Source of the DNA: Reticulascus tulasneorum
Taxonomy: Eukaryota > Ascomycota > Sordariomycetes > Glomerellales > Reticulascaceae
Reading direction: 5' to 3'
Assembly (NCBI GenBank): GCA_001557505.1
Contig: LSAX01000007.1
Location: forward strand, 310,001-374,000
Length of the DNA stretch: 64,000 nucleotides
A program made the position numbers and the translations under genes. The notes beneath the pieces were generated by a model. It did not search any database. It had not been told where the DNA came from and worked only from the letters and a program-made list of their open reading frames with translations. Positions 1 through 11,030 of this stretch are shown piece after piece. How positions within the stretch are numbered: the first letter of the stretch is position 1; each line of letters opens with the position of its first letter.

Positions 1-561
1 ATGGCGTTATCTCAGAAGCCATAGTGAAACCGCGTGATTCTACTTTATACATACGTAGAGGTTGCGTCAGAACCGCTGTAGGATATGGCATAGAGTGACT
101 TTTGTCCGTACGCACAACTACCCCATGTCAGACCAACCAGTGATGTATTATAGCCTGTCTCGTTTCTGGGAGAAGCTCAATGGGTATAAGCAGATGACAG
201 CGGGAAAGCGGACGCCAAAGCGGGTTGTACTAGGTGGTAATGCCGATAACAAATGCGCTGATGCCAAGCTTGCAGCATACTGGTCCGTCTCGGCATCGGC
301 ACGTCTGACGTGGGAAAATTAAGGCCCGTGAGGAGGTGCAGTCGGGTGAGATAGTCCTACCCGTAGTGAGCCGATGGTTCCAGGATGTTGAGACTGTGCT
401 AGGAATATCTATAAAATAATTACCGCCCGATTGATGTGTCTCCATTTCGTATGCGCAGATATCTAAGGCCTCTATCCGGATTGGAATATTTATTCTTCAT
501 ATATCAGCAGCCAATCTACTTCTTTACAATCTTGTACCTTCGGTGGGAAAACTTCTTAAAT
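1..561. other. Intergenic, no gene supported
   Basis: Short reading frames only, none with a recognisable domain. The 3' part is the presumed promoter and leader of the secreted-protein gene that starts at 562. Confidence 0.5.
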
Positions 562-1633
562 ATGAAGTTGTGTCAAACTATGTACGACTTCCTTATAACT
601 ACCTACTCTCAATTCTCATTAACCTGACCCTACTACTAGCTTGCAGGTCGGGTTTGCATTTGCTCTCTTTGGTGGCAAACAGGTGGTGGCCTCTCCATAT
701 ATGCTCAGCGATGTTACGACGAAATTAGAACGAGAATCAATCTCCAACCAAACCATTACTTCAGAACTAGTAGTGAGAGCGGACGATGAGCAACCCGATC
801 TAGAGAAGAGATTCCTTGGGACCCTTATTTCTCTTTCCCTTGAAGTTGCTGGAATCTTTTTTCCAGTTGAGGTGGGGTTACTTAAATTCGCGGGAGCCAG
901 TATCAACCTCGGGGTCCAGTGCTTGGGCTATGCAATTGGAGTTACGTCAGGGACTGATTGCATATTTGCTGCAGCGGATATCGCTTTCCAGGGATATGCT
1001 GTGATGGGATTAGTTGACCAGCAGAACGGAATTAATAAGCGGGTTGCAAGCAACCACACCGTCCGAGCCGCTTTTCCTCACATGGAATTCCATATCGGTC
1101 AACCATACAGCCCCGAGTTTTCGAATATTATCCTGAATGGTCTCAATGATACGCATTGGGTCCATATGGCAACCAGTACCAAATATCACCCCCTCGTTCA
1201 CAAAATCCATGTCAAACATGCAGATAGTTCTGTTTTGGGTCTAGAGCCCAGATCAGAACCGGTTTTTCACGTCAGAGTAGTAGAGAGTTTAAACATGACG
1301 ACAACGTCCAAAAGAAACGAGGGCATAGTCAATGGTCTTGTATTTGATTATCTCTGGGACCAGGGCAGTACTTTAGCAGAGGAGTTCGCGGGTGGTTCTT
1401 CAGTGATTGAGGGTGATGACTGGGGCTCAAACGTTGCGAACTGGATGGAAGAGAATTCCTCAGAGGCCAATTGCGCGTCTCTTGGAGTCAACCAAGCAGG
1501 TGGGCCAGGAGAAGGGGGAAACCTTCCCCTTATGCAATTGAACAGAGGTCTAGCTGCATTTGGGTGGAATAATGCCGCATTTGGCTTCAATGGTAGAGCT
1601 GGTGGTTGGATCGACCAGTGTGGTCTATTTTAA
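562..1633 (+). CDS. Secreted pre-pro-protein of unknown function with a Lys-Arg processing site
   Basis: I do not recognise this family. The long open frame has no ATG before residue 30. A 20-nt first exon (562-581) joined to 640-1633 across a 58-nt GTACGA..CTACTAG intron restores the frame and gives a 337-aa protein with a plausible signal peptide (MKLCQTILQVGFAFALFGG). A dibasic site, LEKR, at residues 61-64 would release a mature chain starting FLGTL. That chain opens with two hydrophobic stretches (about residues 65-90 and 100-125). The middle part has several N-x-S/T sites. The tail is rich in Gly, Asn and Trp and ends with a Cys close to the C-terminus. A Kex2-like cleavage is inferred from the site and the signal peptide. 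The exon 1 assignment is the weakest part; the body of the gene is solid as an open frame. Confidence 0.6.
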
Positions 1634-2084
1634 TTTACTGGTTTTTCCTTCGTCTTTTGCAAGCACTGGACGATCTCAAGGACACATCGCTAAGAGGAAA
1701 GACTGACGAGTTTGTGTCACGGTCGGGACCTTCCAGGCCATCGCGGGAAGGGTACTCAGAATTGTCAGACATAAGACGACTTAGCAGCAACCGATAGAGA
1801 GTGTACTCATCCAAGCGCAAAAGTCTATCTCCTATAGATCAGCATCAATCTAGGCTTGCTCGGCTCCGCCACATGATGCCAGAACATGATCACCAATCCA
1901 TACAACTGTACTACGATGCCCCACTGCGAAGTGACACAAGTATTTCTGTCGTCAAGGATCTGATTTCTCAGCTTCTATCCCCCAAGAGAGATGTACTTCT
2001 ACGACATAAACCAGGAATTCTAAGGCATCAACACTGAGCTGGCCGGTGCCATTGAGGAAATTAAAAACTTCTTCTCTGTAACAG
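1634..2084 (+). other. Possible coding relic between the secreted protein and the Dcr2 remnant
   Basis: Two protein-like stretches lie in different frames here. One spans about 1801-2015 (contains KDLISQLLSPKRDVLLRHKP). The other begins near 2035 and contains ELAGAIEEIKNFFSV. Their composition resembles real protein and they could be one gene broken by a frameshift near 2020-2035. Neither has a family I can name, and the second overlaps the first codons of the Dcr2 remnant in another frame. This is a weak call. Confidence 0.25.
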
Positions 2085-3739
2085 ATCACCCCCGCAGCAC
2101 GCCCGTTAGAACCACGGAGATGGCATCGTATAGAGAAGGAGCTTTACCTGCATTCCGCTCAGCAATATGCATGGTTATATATAGCGCAAGCGGAAGAGAA
2201 AGCGCTTGCTGCCGACGACCTGGTGGTTATAGATATTAGAGTTGGTGAGCTGCATCCCAGGACTGGCATGAAAAACTCATGGGAGAAACGACCAGGGGGC
2301 ATGTGGTTGCAAAGAAGCAATTATACTAGGGACACTTGCCAGGCTGTGACGGGCGTGGACGTTCTTTTTGGTTTAGATGCCGTTGACCCACGATCGCAAT
2401 GGGCTCTCGTACGGCCACCGCTCCAGCTAAACGCTCAACCAGAGGTACCAGTCGCAAGTCTAAGCGTACGGCATGGTACGGCCAAGCCGAGACCGGAAAA
2501 TCCTTCGACAGCATTAAGGGCCAACGAGGACGGCAAATTCAAAATTCTCCAGATATCTGACACTCACATGGTGACTGGTGCCGGTCTGTGCAAAGATGCC
2601 GTTGATGCCCATGGGCAGCCTCTGCCAGAGAGCGAGGCTGATCCACTCACGAAAAGCTTCCTTGAGGGAGTTCTAGATGTCGAGAAGCCAGATCTCGTAA
2701 TTCTCACTGGAGTCCAATTGCATCACGACATTTTGGATAGCCAATCGGCACTCCTGAAATTGGTTGCTCCTTTGATCGAGCGTTCAACCCCGTATGCGGC
2801 CGTCTTTGGGAATCATGACGACGAGGGTGCTTATGCATTATCACGTAAGTAACTTGTTTCATCGGCGATATATGGAGCCAACAAGAGACACAAGTCCTCA
2901 GAAGTTAAGCCCCTGCTTGCACTGCATAATTTACACTCCTCTGCAATAACTTGCAAATTTCTGCTGACTCAAGATTATGGGCAGGTACGAGACAGATGTC
3001 ACTGCTCTAGGATCTACCTTTGAGTCTTTGCAAGCCAGGCCCAGAGCAGGTTGACGGCATAGGCAACTATTACTTGCAAGTCTTTGGTCATGCGCCATCA
3101 AAGCTCCCTTTATCGACTCTATATCTGCTAGACTCCCATGGGCAAATACCAAGTGACATGAAAAGTCCAGACTACGACTGGATTAAGCAAAATCAGATCG
3201 ATTGGTTCACATACACTTCCCGGGCGCTGCGAAAAGAGCGTGAGGAGGACAGCAACCACAGCAGCTCTCACTTGTCTTTGGCTTTCATGCACATTCCTCT
3301 TCCCGAGTACGCAGACAGCGATCTCCTGATAAAGGGCGGTCACCGAAGAGAGCCGACCGAAGGGCCAAGCTTCAATTCACACTTCTATAATGCTTTGGCC
3401 AAAGAAGGCATTGCAGCAGTACGCTGCGAGCACGATCATGTGAATGACTTCTGCGGCCTGCGGCGACAAGAGAGGCGTGGAGATTCTCAGCAGGATGATA
3501 ACAACCCCGACGCACTCGGTCCCTGGCTGTGCTATGGTGGTGCCAGTGGATTTGGGGGGTATTGCTCATACGGCAAAAAGCGATATCACCGCCGAACACG
3601 AGTTCGGGAACTCGATACGAGTATCGGAGTCATCTAGACTTGGAAGCGAGTCGAATATGCGAAAGAGAGGGTAGACGAGCTGGTTCTTGTGGAAAGCGGC
3701 GCGCTTGTCGCCCCCCTTTATGATACTGAAGATTTGTGA
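2085..3739 (+). pseudogene. DCR2: Dcr2-type calcineurin-like metallophosphatase, decayed
   Basis: The frame reads like fungal Dcr2 phosphoesterases from an N-terminal WHRIEKELYL block (from 2121), through ISDTH (metal site 1) and GNHDDEG, to HIPLPEY and HDHVND near the end. One intron fits: exon 1 ends at 2844 before GTAAGT and exon 2 starts at 2985. Exon 2 carries an in-frame TAG at 3008-3010, just after QMSLL, and a second TAG at 3635-3637 before TWKRVEYAKERVDELV. The original frame would end at TGA 3737-3739. The metal-site motif GD is GV here (TGVQLHHDI), and CGHDH reads CEHDH. No start codon is evident: the frame opens after a TAA at 2079. In yeast Dcr2 is a phosphatase linked to the unfolded protein response and cell-cycle entry; this copy cannot give the full enzyme. 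Confidence 0.8.
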
Positions 3740-5213
3740 TATAGACGAAGTCATACTTGCCATAGATGGTCCGGCTCATTATGACCAGTCGCTGGACCAC
3801 TTGATGCCGAGGAAGAAGTAGTCCTCGGCAAATCCTATCACAGGGTTATAATCCATGAGCTTATAAGCGGCGATTATGGCGCCGGAGAATTAAACAGCCG
3901 CTAAAGCAGTCGCCCTTGGTTTAAACTCACAATCCGTGGGTTTGAGCGGTCAAGTAGGGAAGAATGAACAAATCATTCGAGAACCGCTTCATGAATATAC
4001 CTGTCAGCGGCCCTAGCCCGTAAGACATTTCGGGAGAGTGACGTGACAGCAGGTATGTTCGCAGTGGGTCTGTCTTGGCCTTGCGTTGCAGCTTCGCAAT
4101 TTTCCAAATGATCGGCCGCCGTCGGAGACCTCCCGAAGCTCAAATCTTGGCGTAGATGACCACTGGCAGAGATCATCCTTGTCTTACAAAGACTGTACCA
4201 TGAACGATTTATTCCCCTACAGTTCCACAGTTCGTCGGTGCTAAATGCACCAGAGGTTACACTGTTTTGGTTGCTGCATGGTTCTGGCACAGCCTGATTT
4301 CAAAGCTCACTCAGTCGAGTGATAAGGGAATGTCTGACAGCATGGAAGGAGGAAGGATAACATGCATTGCCCCTGACGGCAGCTAAACCTACCGTGATTG
4401 GCTGATAGGCCTCCGCATATTCTTTGATCAGCGCGGGATTGGAAAACGGTGCCTTGGCTTAACTTCACGTTTGCACCAAATCCAAGGCACAGCCCATAGT
4501 TTAGGGTAGCAAACCCCGAAAACCATCCGCATACGCATTAAAAAAATCCGTTTAAGAAAATATTCCTAGAATTATTGCTCGACAAATCAGATTCTTCCAG
4601 TTATTGTTACGTTAGGTAACCTGCTACCGTCGTTTACAAGATTCGGGTTATCCAGGTCTTGCCCGCGCCGCATTGTAGTGTCACTTTGCTTGGTAGTCAG
4701 CACCCCGCGCCGCAGAGTAGGGTCACTTATGTGTTGGTCCGCACGCCGTCGGACCTCCGTCGAAAGCGACGTCTTGGCCAACGAGTGAATATTCCTTAGC
4801 CAAGCATCCAACTTCTAGCGATGGTTGTGCAGATCGCGGATACTTGAGAATAATCTCCGCTGCCTTACGGTTGGGAATACGTTTGAACTGGGCATGGAAT
4901 GCATTTGCTTGGATTCCGGAGGATCATATTGATTGCCGTGGATCACGGATAAAGCCAAGATGGCTTCGGGGGGGGGATTCTTAGTATATATAGCAAAGTA
5001 GATAGATGCCATTCGACGTCGCATATCCGCCTCGAATCGACATATCATTGGCATCTGTATATTGACAGCTTTCATATCTAACAAATACGACCTTAATTCC
5101 GGATCTGTGCATTGCATTGCGGGATACGAGGGAAGACAAGATTTACAATCCCCAGGCGCTACCACCTATCTCCAGAAGGTGATATTTCAGTAACCATACC
5201 AAGACTCGCCAAG
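3740..5213. other. Intergenic, with a two-copy 42-bp direct repeat
   Basis: No reading frame with protein-like composition. The only structure I see is the short tandem duplication at 4662-4745, listed separately. The last 200 bases are the presumed promoter of the gene at 5214. Confidence 0.5.
4662..4745. repeat. Imperfect tandem repeat, period about 42 bp, two units
   Basis: CCCGCGCCGCATTGTAG at 4662 recurs as CCCGCGCCGCAGAGTAG at 4704. In both units TGTCACTT or GGTCACTT follows, then a divergent TTGGT-containing end. Two units only. Confidence 0.55.
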
Positions 5214-5848
5214 ATGATTCGCGCCGCCGCTGTCTTCGTCGTCTTCCTCTCCGTTTTCAGCACGGTATCCGCCCAGGGCTGCCCACCCAAGTGTATTGCC
5301 AACCCGCAGTCACGGGAGCACCTTGACAAGATTGTGGACCAATACCACCGCATCTGGAACGGCGAATATCAACTGCTGAATACGACTATCAACCAAGAAC
5401 TTAGCTTTTTCAGTGACCGCTTCCCCAACCCTTCCGGAAACGGCAGCAGTCCTACGGTCATTACCACGAGAGAGGGCTACCTTGAGATTGTTAAATGGTC
5501 CCGTGTGGGATTCTCCAACTACACTATTGTGTCTGATTTCTCCGTCAGCCATGGCCAGAGCATGGCCATTCGATGGCGCCTGGACGGCATTATGGGCGAA
5601 GGATTTGCTTTCCCTCCGTAAGATCTAAATGTCTATTCCTCTCCCGAAGAGGTACTATCAAGGATGGCACAAATGACTAACGAGCTGCCCTTTAAAGCAC
5701 TATCCGAAAGCCTGGCGAGAAGGTCGAGTATGCTGGCATCGACTTCACGAGACTAGACCAATGCACTGGCCTGGTCAACTGGATTCACATGGCTCAAGAC
5801 CTAGTTACCTACTTTAACGCTCTTGGCTTAACTAGCGTAAATGTGTAG
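5214..5848 (+). CDS. Small secreted protein with an NTF2/SnoaL-like fold
   Basis: Two exons, 5214-5617 and 5698-5848, flank an 80-nt GTAAGA..AAAG intron and give 184 aa. The start is chosen because it places a clean signal peptide (hydrophobic residues 4-17, then VSA before QGCPPKC) at the N-terminus. The mature part begins with a long helix-like segment (EHLDKIVDQYHRIWNGEY). It then has the alternating strand pattern of SnoaL-like polyketide cyclase/NTF2 proteins, ending with an IHMAQDLVTYFNALG helix. Several N-x-S/T sites (NTT, NGS, NYT) agree with secretion. SnoaL-like folds bind small hydrophobic ligands; no catalytic residues can be assigned here. It is convergent with the dehydrogenase that ends at 6201. 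Confidence 0.75.
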
Positions 5849-6200
5849 TCTAGAAAGCTCTGATAGTATATGAACCAATGCCAGAACGATGTAAGATGAT
5901 AAAGCGAGACTCGACGTGTAGATGCTCAGGAAAATATTCATGACATTCTCTGACGACGTCACCAGATGTCAGTAAAGATCTGGGAGATTGATTTAACTTT
6001 CTCTCTTGCAGGAATGGACTCGTACTGGACCCCCAAGCCCCTGTCGCAAGGTTGGTCTAGATTTATTGCTGCAACTCTCCAATAAGCTTTGGGTGCATTC
6101 ACCCAGTGTGGAGGCGAGACTCGATGTCTATCCACTGAGCATGAATGAAGCCAGTTCAAATTTGGTATCTCGAAGATTTAAGACCCAAATTCTCTATGGA
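5849..6200. other. 3' intergenic space between convergent genes
   Basis: This separates the stop codons of the SnoaL-like gene (plus) and the dehydrogenase (minus). I see nothing else in it. Confidence 0.5.
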
Positions 6201-7271
6201 TTAAATTCTCAGTCTGAATTTAAGCAGATCTCTTTTTACGATTTCCTCTTTCCTCCGCTCAAGTTCCTCAACATCCCAGCGGCTATCAAGATACCTCCCA
6301 GACAACCAGCTTCGTTTTTCCCTGCACAACCAGGTGCAAAACCCGCCAGCAAGACCTACGTCATCGCTGAGATCTTCGTTCACCCCCAGTTAATTTTATG
6401 CCTTGTCAGGTCAGCTCAGGGCAGACTCACGCTTCTTCCAGCCGTCTGGAAGATTGGCATTCGCCGACTCTGAATCGCAGTGAGCCATGCATATTCATGC
6501 CGATGAACTTAACTGAGATCTCGCCGTTAGAATACACATACCGGTAAGAACACTTCCTGGTTGTAACCCGATGACGACCAATCCGTCGTCCTTACCGCCT
6601 TCGTATCCTTCGTGCACCAATTCGGCCAGTCTTGCATTCGCCATTTTGCTTAACGAATAAGCCAACGGTATACTCCTTGGATCGACGTTGTTTGCAGCAC
6701 TACTGGAGACAATTATCACGGTCTGTGGACCATCCCTACTTTCCATCACCAAAGGGAGCAAGTAATGCATCACAGCGACAGCCGACATCAAGTTTGTATC
6801 GACCACCCTCCGGAAATCCCCTAGCGAGTGGTCATGCAACCCTTTTGGCCAATCGAGCCTCGAGCTTCCATCATTTTGTACCGTCTCCTGAAGCGAAACA
6901 GGGGTGCCTGCGTTCAGAATCAGACAATCAATGCGGCCAAACATTTCTCGAACCTTCTTCGCCAGATCCGCTACATCGTTATCCTTCAAAGCGTCGCAGA
7001 GCATGGTCTCAACTTTGACGCCCCCGTTAGTAGCTTGCATCGCGACCTTCAACGCCGTTGCTTCCAAGGCCGCTTCATCGCGCCCTGTGAGTACCAAACC
7101 CAAGGCGCCGGCTTGAGCGAAGGCAAGAGCCATATGTGCACCTATTCCCCGACTTGCCCCAACAATGACCACCACAAAGGGGTGACGCAGCGCCGTTGAA
7201 GCGGGAACTGTAGGCCCGCTGGGACCATGGTGTAATGGTAGGCACCAGTTGATGACATCGGCACGAGACAT
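6201..7271 (-). CDS. Short-chain dehydrogenase/reductase (SDR)
   Basis: NAD(P)-dependent oxidoreductase of the classical SDR fold. Three exons on the minus strand, 7271-6542, 6469-6431 (only 39 nt) and 6373-6201, give 313 aa. Visible features are the cofactor glycine motif GASRGIG (about residues 38-44), the LNAGT strand (119-123), the catalytic serine region VSSSA (188-192), Y205-x3-K209 (YSLSK) and the PGSVLTG loop. Exons 2 and 3 add LPDGWKKHLSDDVGL and a C-terminal tail with REKRSWLSGRYLDS and LKFRLRI, as in long fungal SDRs. Reading through the first donor gives a false early stop near 6495. The substrate cannot be told from sequence. The nearest gene is the convergent secreted SnoaL-like protein. 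Confidence 0.88.
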
Positions 7272-8813
7272 GTTTGCGTCCCGTCTTGTGCGTGAGGAGG
7301 GATGTGTTTCTTTTTATCAGTTGGTCGTGGGAGTCTTGACAACAAGTTGCTTTGCTGTACGCGGATTTTATAGGAAGCGAGCGTTGGAATAGGAAGATGG
7401 CATTTACCGGGTTTCTTTACCCGGAGTGTAGGTTACATTGGCTGCTAACTTGCAACGCATACAAGTAGTATCTAAACGGAACACTACTAAGTCCAAGTAT
7501 CCACTTGCTTAATGAGGGGTCAACGTGCCAGGCGCTTAAAGATGGATTACGAATATCATCGCCAAAGATGATTTTATTTGAACCTGACTACCCAGCCACG
7601 ATGGCGCCTCATATCCTTTCCCCTAGCCACTCTGTGCCTAATAGCCTATTCCGAAGGGAATCCTGTGCAGCAGGGCTGACCTATCCCTGTTGTTCCCTTC
7701 GTATTGGATGTTTATACCTCAGAATGTATTCAGGTGGCTTTGCATGGAAACCCCCGATCTATGGATGGTGCTTTAGATTCGATGGACTGATCATACTAAC
7801 CAATTGCATTCGTGTGTATTACAGTATTACCGAGAAACAGGAAAATGCGGTTTGGGGACAGCAAATACATTTGAGAAGTTAACTAGCAAGCAGCCGAGGA
7901 CGTTGATAAAGATATACGTAGGCCTAAGCCATATTTAGTGTGCAGTCAGGGCCTGCACTAACTGCCTCGTTTTTGAGTAAGTTGTGTGAACTTCAGCCAG
8001 TCTTCACAGTATCATTCTACTGTACGAAGCTGACCACTTGTATTAAGATACAGCGGATGCTGTGGGATAGCCTTCGGATCTCGTGGTCATAGGCCGGCGT
8101 TTTCTACGCCATGCCTACAGAGCTACGTTTCAAGATCAGCTCATACCTGTGCTACCCAATACAACGATACACCCTGCCCGCCCGGGCTGTTCCACCCACC
8201 TTACTATGAGGTGTGGCAGTGGGTTTGCTCCGGCACGGCGACGATACTTGATTTCATATTGCCTGCCGCGCTTAGGACCATTTTCTGTTTGACTTGGCCA
8301 TTTCCGATATACAGAATACCTACTGGTAGATTTGATGTCACACAAGCTGTGGACGTTCTCGGGTTCATCTGAGGCATCCGCCGCCTGATGGGGTAAACTA
8401 AGACCAAGGAAGCACCTAAACAATGAAACTTCAGTAGTATTCGATGAAATAATGATGAAGTCGACCGATGGAATTATAACAACCAGGGCTGATCGTACAC
8501 CACTTGCGCAACCAGAATTGGCTCCTTGATGATGACAAGACAACAAGGTAAGGCACTATCGGGAAGCAAAGGGGGAGAAGAAGAGAGGCGGGACCCATCG
8601 TGAAGGATTTTTGAACCCTACTAGAACTTGGCATCCTGACAGCCACCTCAGCCTCTTGGGGCTTTACAGGCTTGGCGAGCGCCTCATTAATAAATGCCTC
8701 GCCAGCCTTATAAAATTTGTCGGCTGAGAATATCGAAGATCTATCTTACACATCCCATAATATTATCAGTGATCGACAGTGTGCAGTAGTCACCTCGGTT
8801 AGCAATCACAGGT
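7272..8813. other. Divergent promoter region, no gene supported
   Basis: It lies between the divergently transcribed dehydrogenase and HET gene and must hold both promoters. The longest frames (7505-7882 plus, 8136-8546 minus) lack any motif or protein-like pattern. Confidence 0.5.
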
Positions 8814-11030
8814 ATGGAGACTTTTCAGCAAGTCCTGAGCAGCGTTATGGCACAGGCGATGACTTGGGGAAACTGGATGAATACCCTGGATCCCATCATT
8901 GATAGCAAGAGAGCCTTTAACACCCTACAAATGAGATTGCTTCTAGTCTCAGACTTCACCTACTCATCGCCAGTCGGGGCTACGCATATTCGTCTCCTCA
9001 AGTTCTCAAAAAGTCACATGGTCCCATCGCCCATCCCTTCTCTCCTCATCGAAAGGTTCCAACTCGGACAATGCCCCCGTTACTTCGCCCTCTCCTATAC
9101 CTGGGGCCCAGCGGAAGATGGCGGGGTCAAAAGAACACACAGCCATGAGGAACGACTGCCAATCTACGTGAACTCGCAACGCATGGACATCTTCCCCAAC
9201 CTTTACAATGCACTCGAACAACTGGCGAGCAGTCCCCATGAGCACGAGTACTTCTGGATCGACGCCATTTGCATCAACCAACAGGACGATGTCGAGAAAA
9301 GCTCGCAGGTCAACATCATGGACGTTATCTACAAGAGTGCGGCAAAGACAGTAATCTGGTTGGGCAAGGCAACAAGCGACTCTGCCAAGGCGTTCTCGAT
9401 CGTGAAAAGATCCTCCATTCTTGCTGCACAAAAAGCCACAGAACTACTAGCATCTAAGTCATTTGGAAAGCCCCCAATGCCAATGGATCCCTCTTCTTTT
9501 GCTGCCTACGGATTGCCGCCTTTACTGAAGAGCGACTGGGACATCCTCTCCGATATTTACTCACGGCGCTGGTTCGGTCGAATCTGGATGACCCAGGAAC
9601 TAGCTCTCTCTACCGAAGTTGATGTCTTGTGCGGCAGCCTGTACATCCAATGGGATGAACTCGCAATGTTCGCCGCCTTCCTGGGCATCGCCGGTTTTGT
9701 GATAAGCCTTCTACAGCAGAATCCGCCCAACCCAAGACACCAAGCTATGGCAGCTGGGCTCGCCAAAATTATTTCCCTTCACATGATTCGCCAGTGGTGT
9801 TTAGTCGAGGAGAATGAGCTGCAACGTCTGGTCGGCAACTTCAATTACACCACCGGTATCACAGGGGACACGCCTGCCTCGACCATGGTCAAGATGCTCT
9901 TCAGCACGCTCGGCTTCGAGGCTACCGATCCCCGCGACCAGGTTTTTGCCCAACTCGGCATTCTAAAGCACATTGCAGCCAAGAATGGCTTCGAGATCCC
10001 GGTGCATTTCGCGGCGGATTACAATATGCCCCTGGCACAAGTATTCGAGAACTTTGGCAAAGCCATGTTGGTTGAGACCGGGTCTCTCCATCTGATCACG
10101 CTCGCAGGCTCCGGGTCACAGACTGTATCTAACCTTCCGTCTTGGATTCCAGATTTCTCGATGCTCCGACCAAATCAAATTCTAGGACCTAACTATACGT
10201 CTTTGGTAGAGGTGGACGCTTCAGGTTGCCGTGCGAGACCAGCCGTAGAGCTCAAGTTGGACATTTCCGGAAATGGACTCCACGTTAAAGGCTACAAACT
10301 GGGGAGCATCGCGGATCTGGGTGATTCCTGGGAAGAAATAAACTCCAAAAAGGAAGTCGACAATACGGCCGGCATGCTATATAACATCAATATAGAGTAC
10401 CCGTATACAAAGCAGACACGGGTTGAAGCCCTCTGGCGGACCATGCTGATGGACCAAGACACGTCCGTCCGGCCGGCCCCGGACCATATACGCGATTTGT
10501 TTCGATCTTGGATCGAGCTTTTCGCGCTCTTCCGGCTGGCTAGAGATGTCAATGAGCTTAACATTCCCATTGAGGACGCCCTAGAGAAATACACCGTCAT
10601 CGACTTGGTCGGCCAGACGGACCCGCAAGAAACCTTCCCTACGGCGGCTCGACTCAGGCTGATACTGTACAATCTCCGACGGGTAGTACTCGAGCATAGC
10701 GGCCCAGAGGCCAGAGGGATAGCTGCTATGGAGTTCTTGGACCCCTGGATTAAAGGCTCCGTAGAATTCGAGGCGTACGCTCTCATGGGCATGATGCAGA
10801 AGCGAACCTTTGCCACGGATACTGGCTACCTTGCGTCTGGAACGCAGAGGAGCAAAGTGGGGGACGAGATCTGGATAATCCGCCACTGCCCGACTCCTCT
10901 TATTCTTGCCAGGGATGCTGTGGGGAATAATAGCAGCTATACCATGCTGGGGGAGGCGTATGTGCATGGTGCTATGTTTGGGGAGGCTGTTGACGAACAC
11001 ACTTTCTGGCAAAACATTTGCCTCGTATGA
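8814..11030 (+). CDS. HET-domain (heterokaryon incompatibility) protein
   Basis: A 738-aa single-exon protein with an N-terminal HET domain. The three HET blocks are clear: YFALSYTWG (about residues 90-98), WIDAICINQQD (148-158) followed by VIYKSAAKTVIWLG (171-184), and RRWFGRIWMTQELALS (251-266). Further on, LGFEATDPRDQVFAQLGIL is the usual 'D.RD..F...GL' block of this family, and WIPDFS follows. The C-terminal half is family-specific and unassigned. HET domains take part in allorecognition and programmed cell death when incompatible hyphae fuse. ATG 8814 is the first in frame; ATG 8931 is an alternative that would drop 39 residues. The frame is intact, and the gene lies directly upstream of the EF2-like gene on the same strand. 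Confidence 0.92.
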   Translation: METFQQVLSSVMAQAMTWGNWMNTLDPIIDSKRAFNTLQMRLLLVSDFTYSSPVGATHIRLLKFSKSHMVPSPIPSLLIERFQLGQCPRYFALSYTWGPAEDGGVKRTHSHEERLPIYVNSQRMDIFPNLYNALEQLASSPHEHEYFWIDAICINQQDDVEKSSQVNIMDVIYKSAAKTVIWLGKATSDSAKAFSIVKRSSILAAQKATELLASKSFGKPPMPMDPSSFAAYGLPPLLKSDWDILSDIYSRRWFGRIWMTQELALSTEVDVLCGSLYIQWDELAMFAAFLGIAGFVISLLQQNPPNPRHQAMAAGLAKIISLHMIRQWCLVEENELQRLVGNFNYTTGITGDTPASTMVKMLFSTLGFEATDPRDQVFAQLGILKHIAAKNGFEIPVHFAADYNMPLAQVFENFGKAMLVETGSLHLITLAGSGSQTVSNLPSWIPDFSMLRPNQILGPNYTSLVEVDASGCRARPAVELKLDISGNGLHVKGYKLGSIADLGDSWEEINSKKEVDNTAGMLYNINIEYPYTKQTRVEALWRTMLMDQDTSVRPAPDHIRDLFRSWIELFALFRLARDVNELNIPIEDALEKYTVIDLVGQTDPQETFPTAARLRLILYNLRRVVLEHSGPEARGIAAMEFLDPWIKGSVEFEAYALMGMMQKRTFATDTGYLASGTQRSKVGDEIWIIRHCPTPLILARDAVGNNSSYTMLGEAYVHGAMFGEAVDEHTFWQNICLV

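Noticed and set aside
6006..6473. 155-codon plus-strand frame
   Set aside because: It is the antisense shadow of the dehydrogenase exons 2 and 3.
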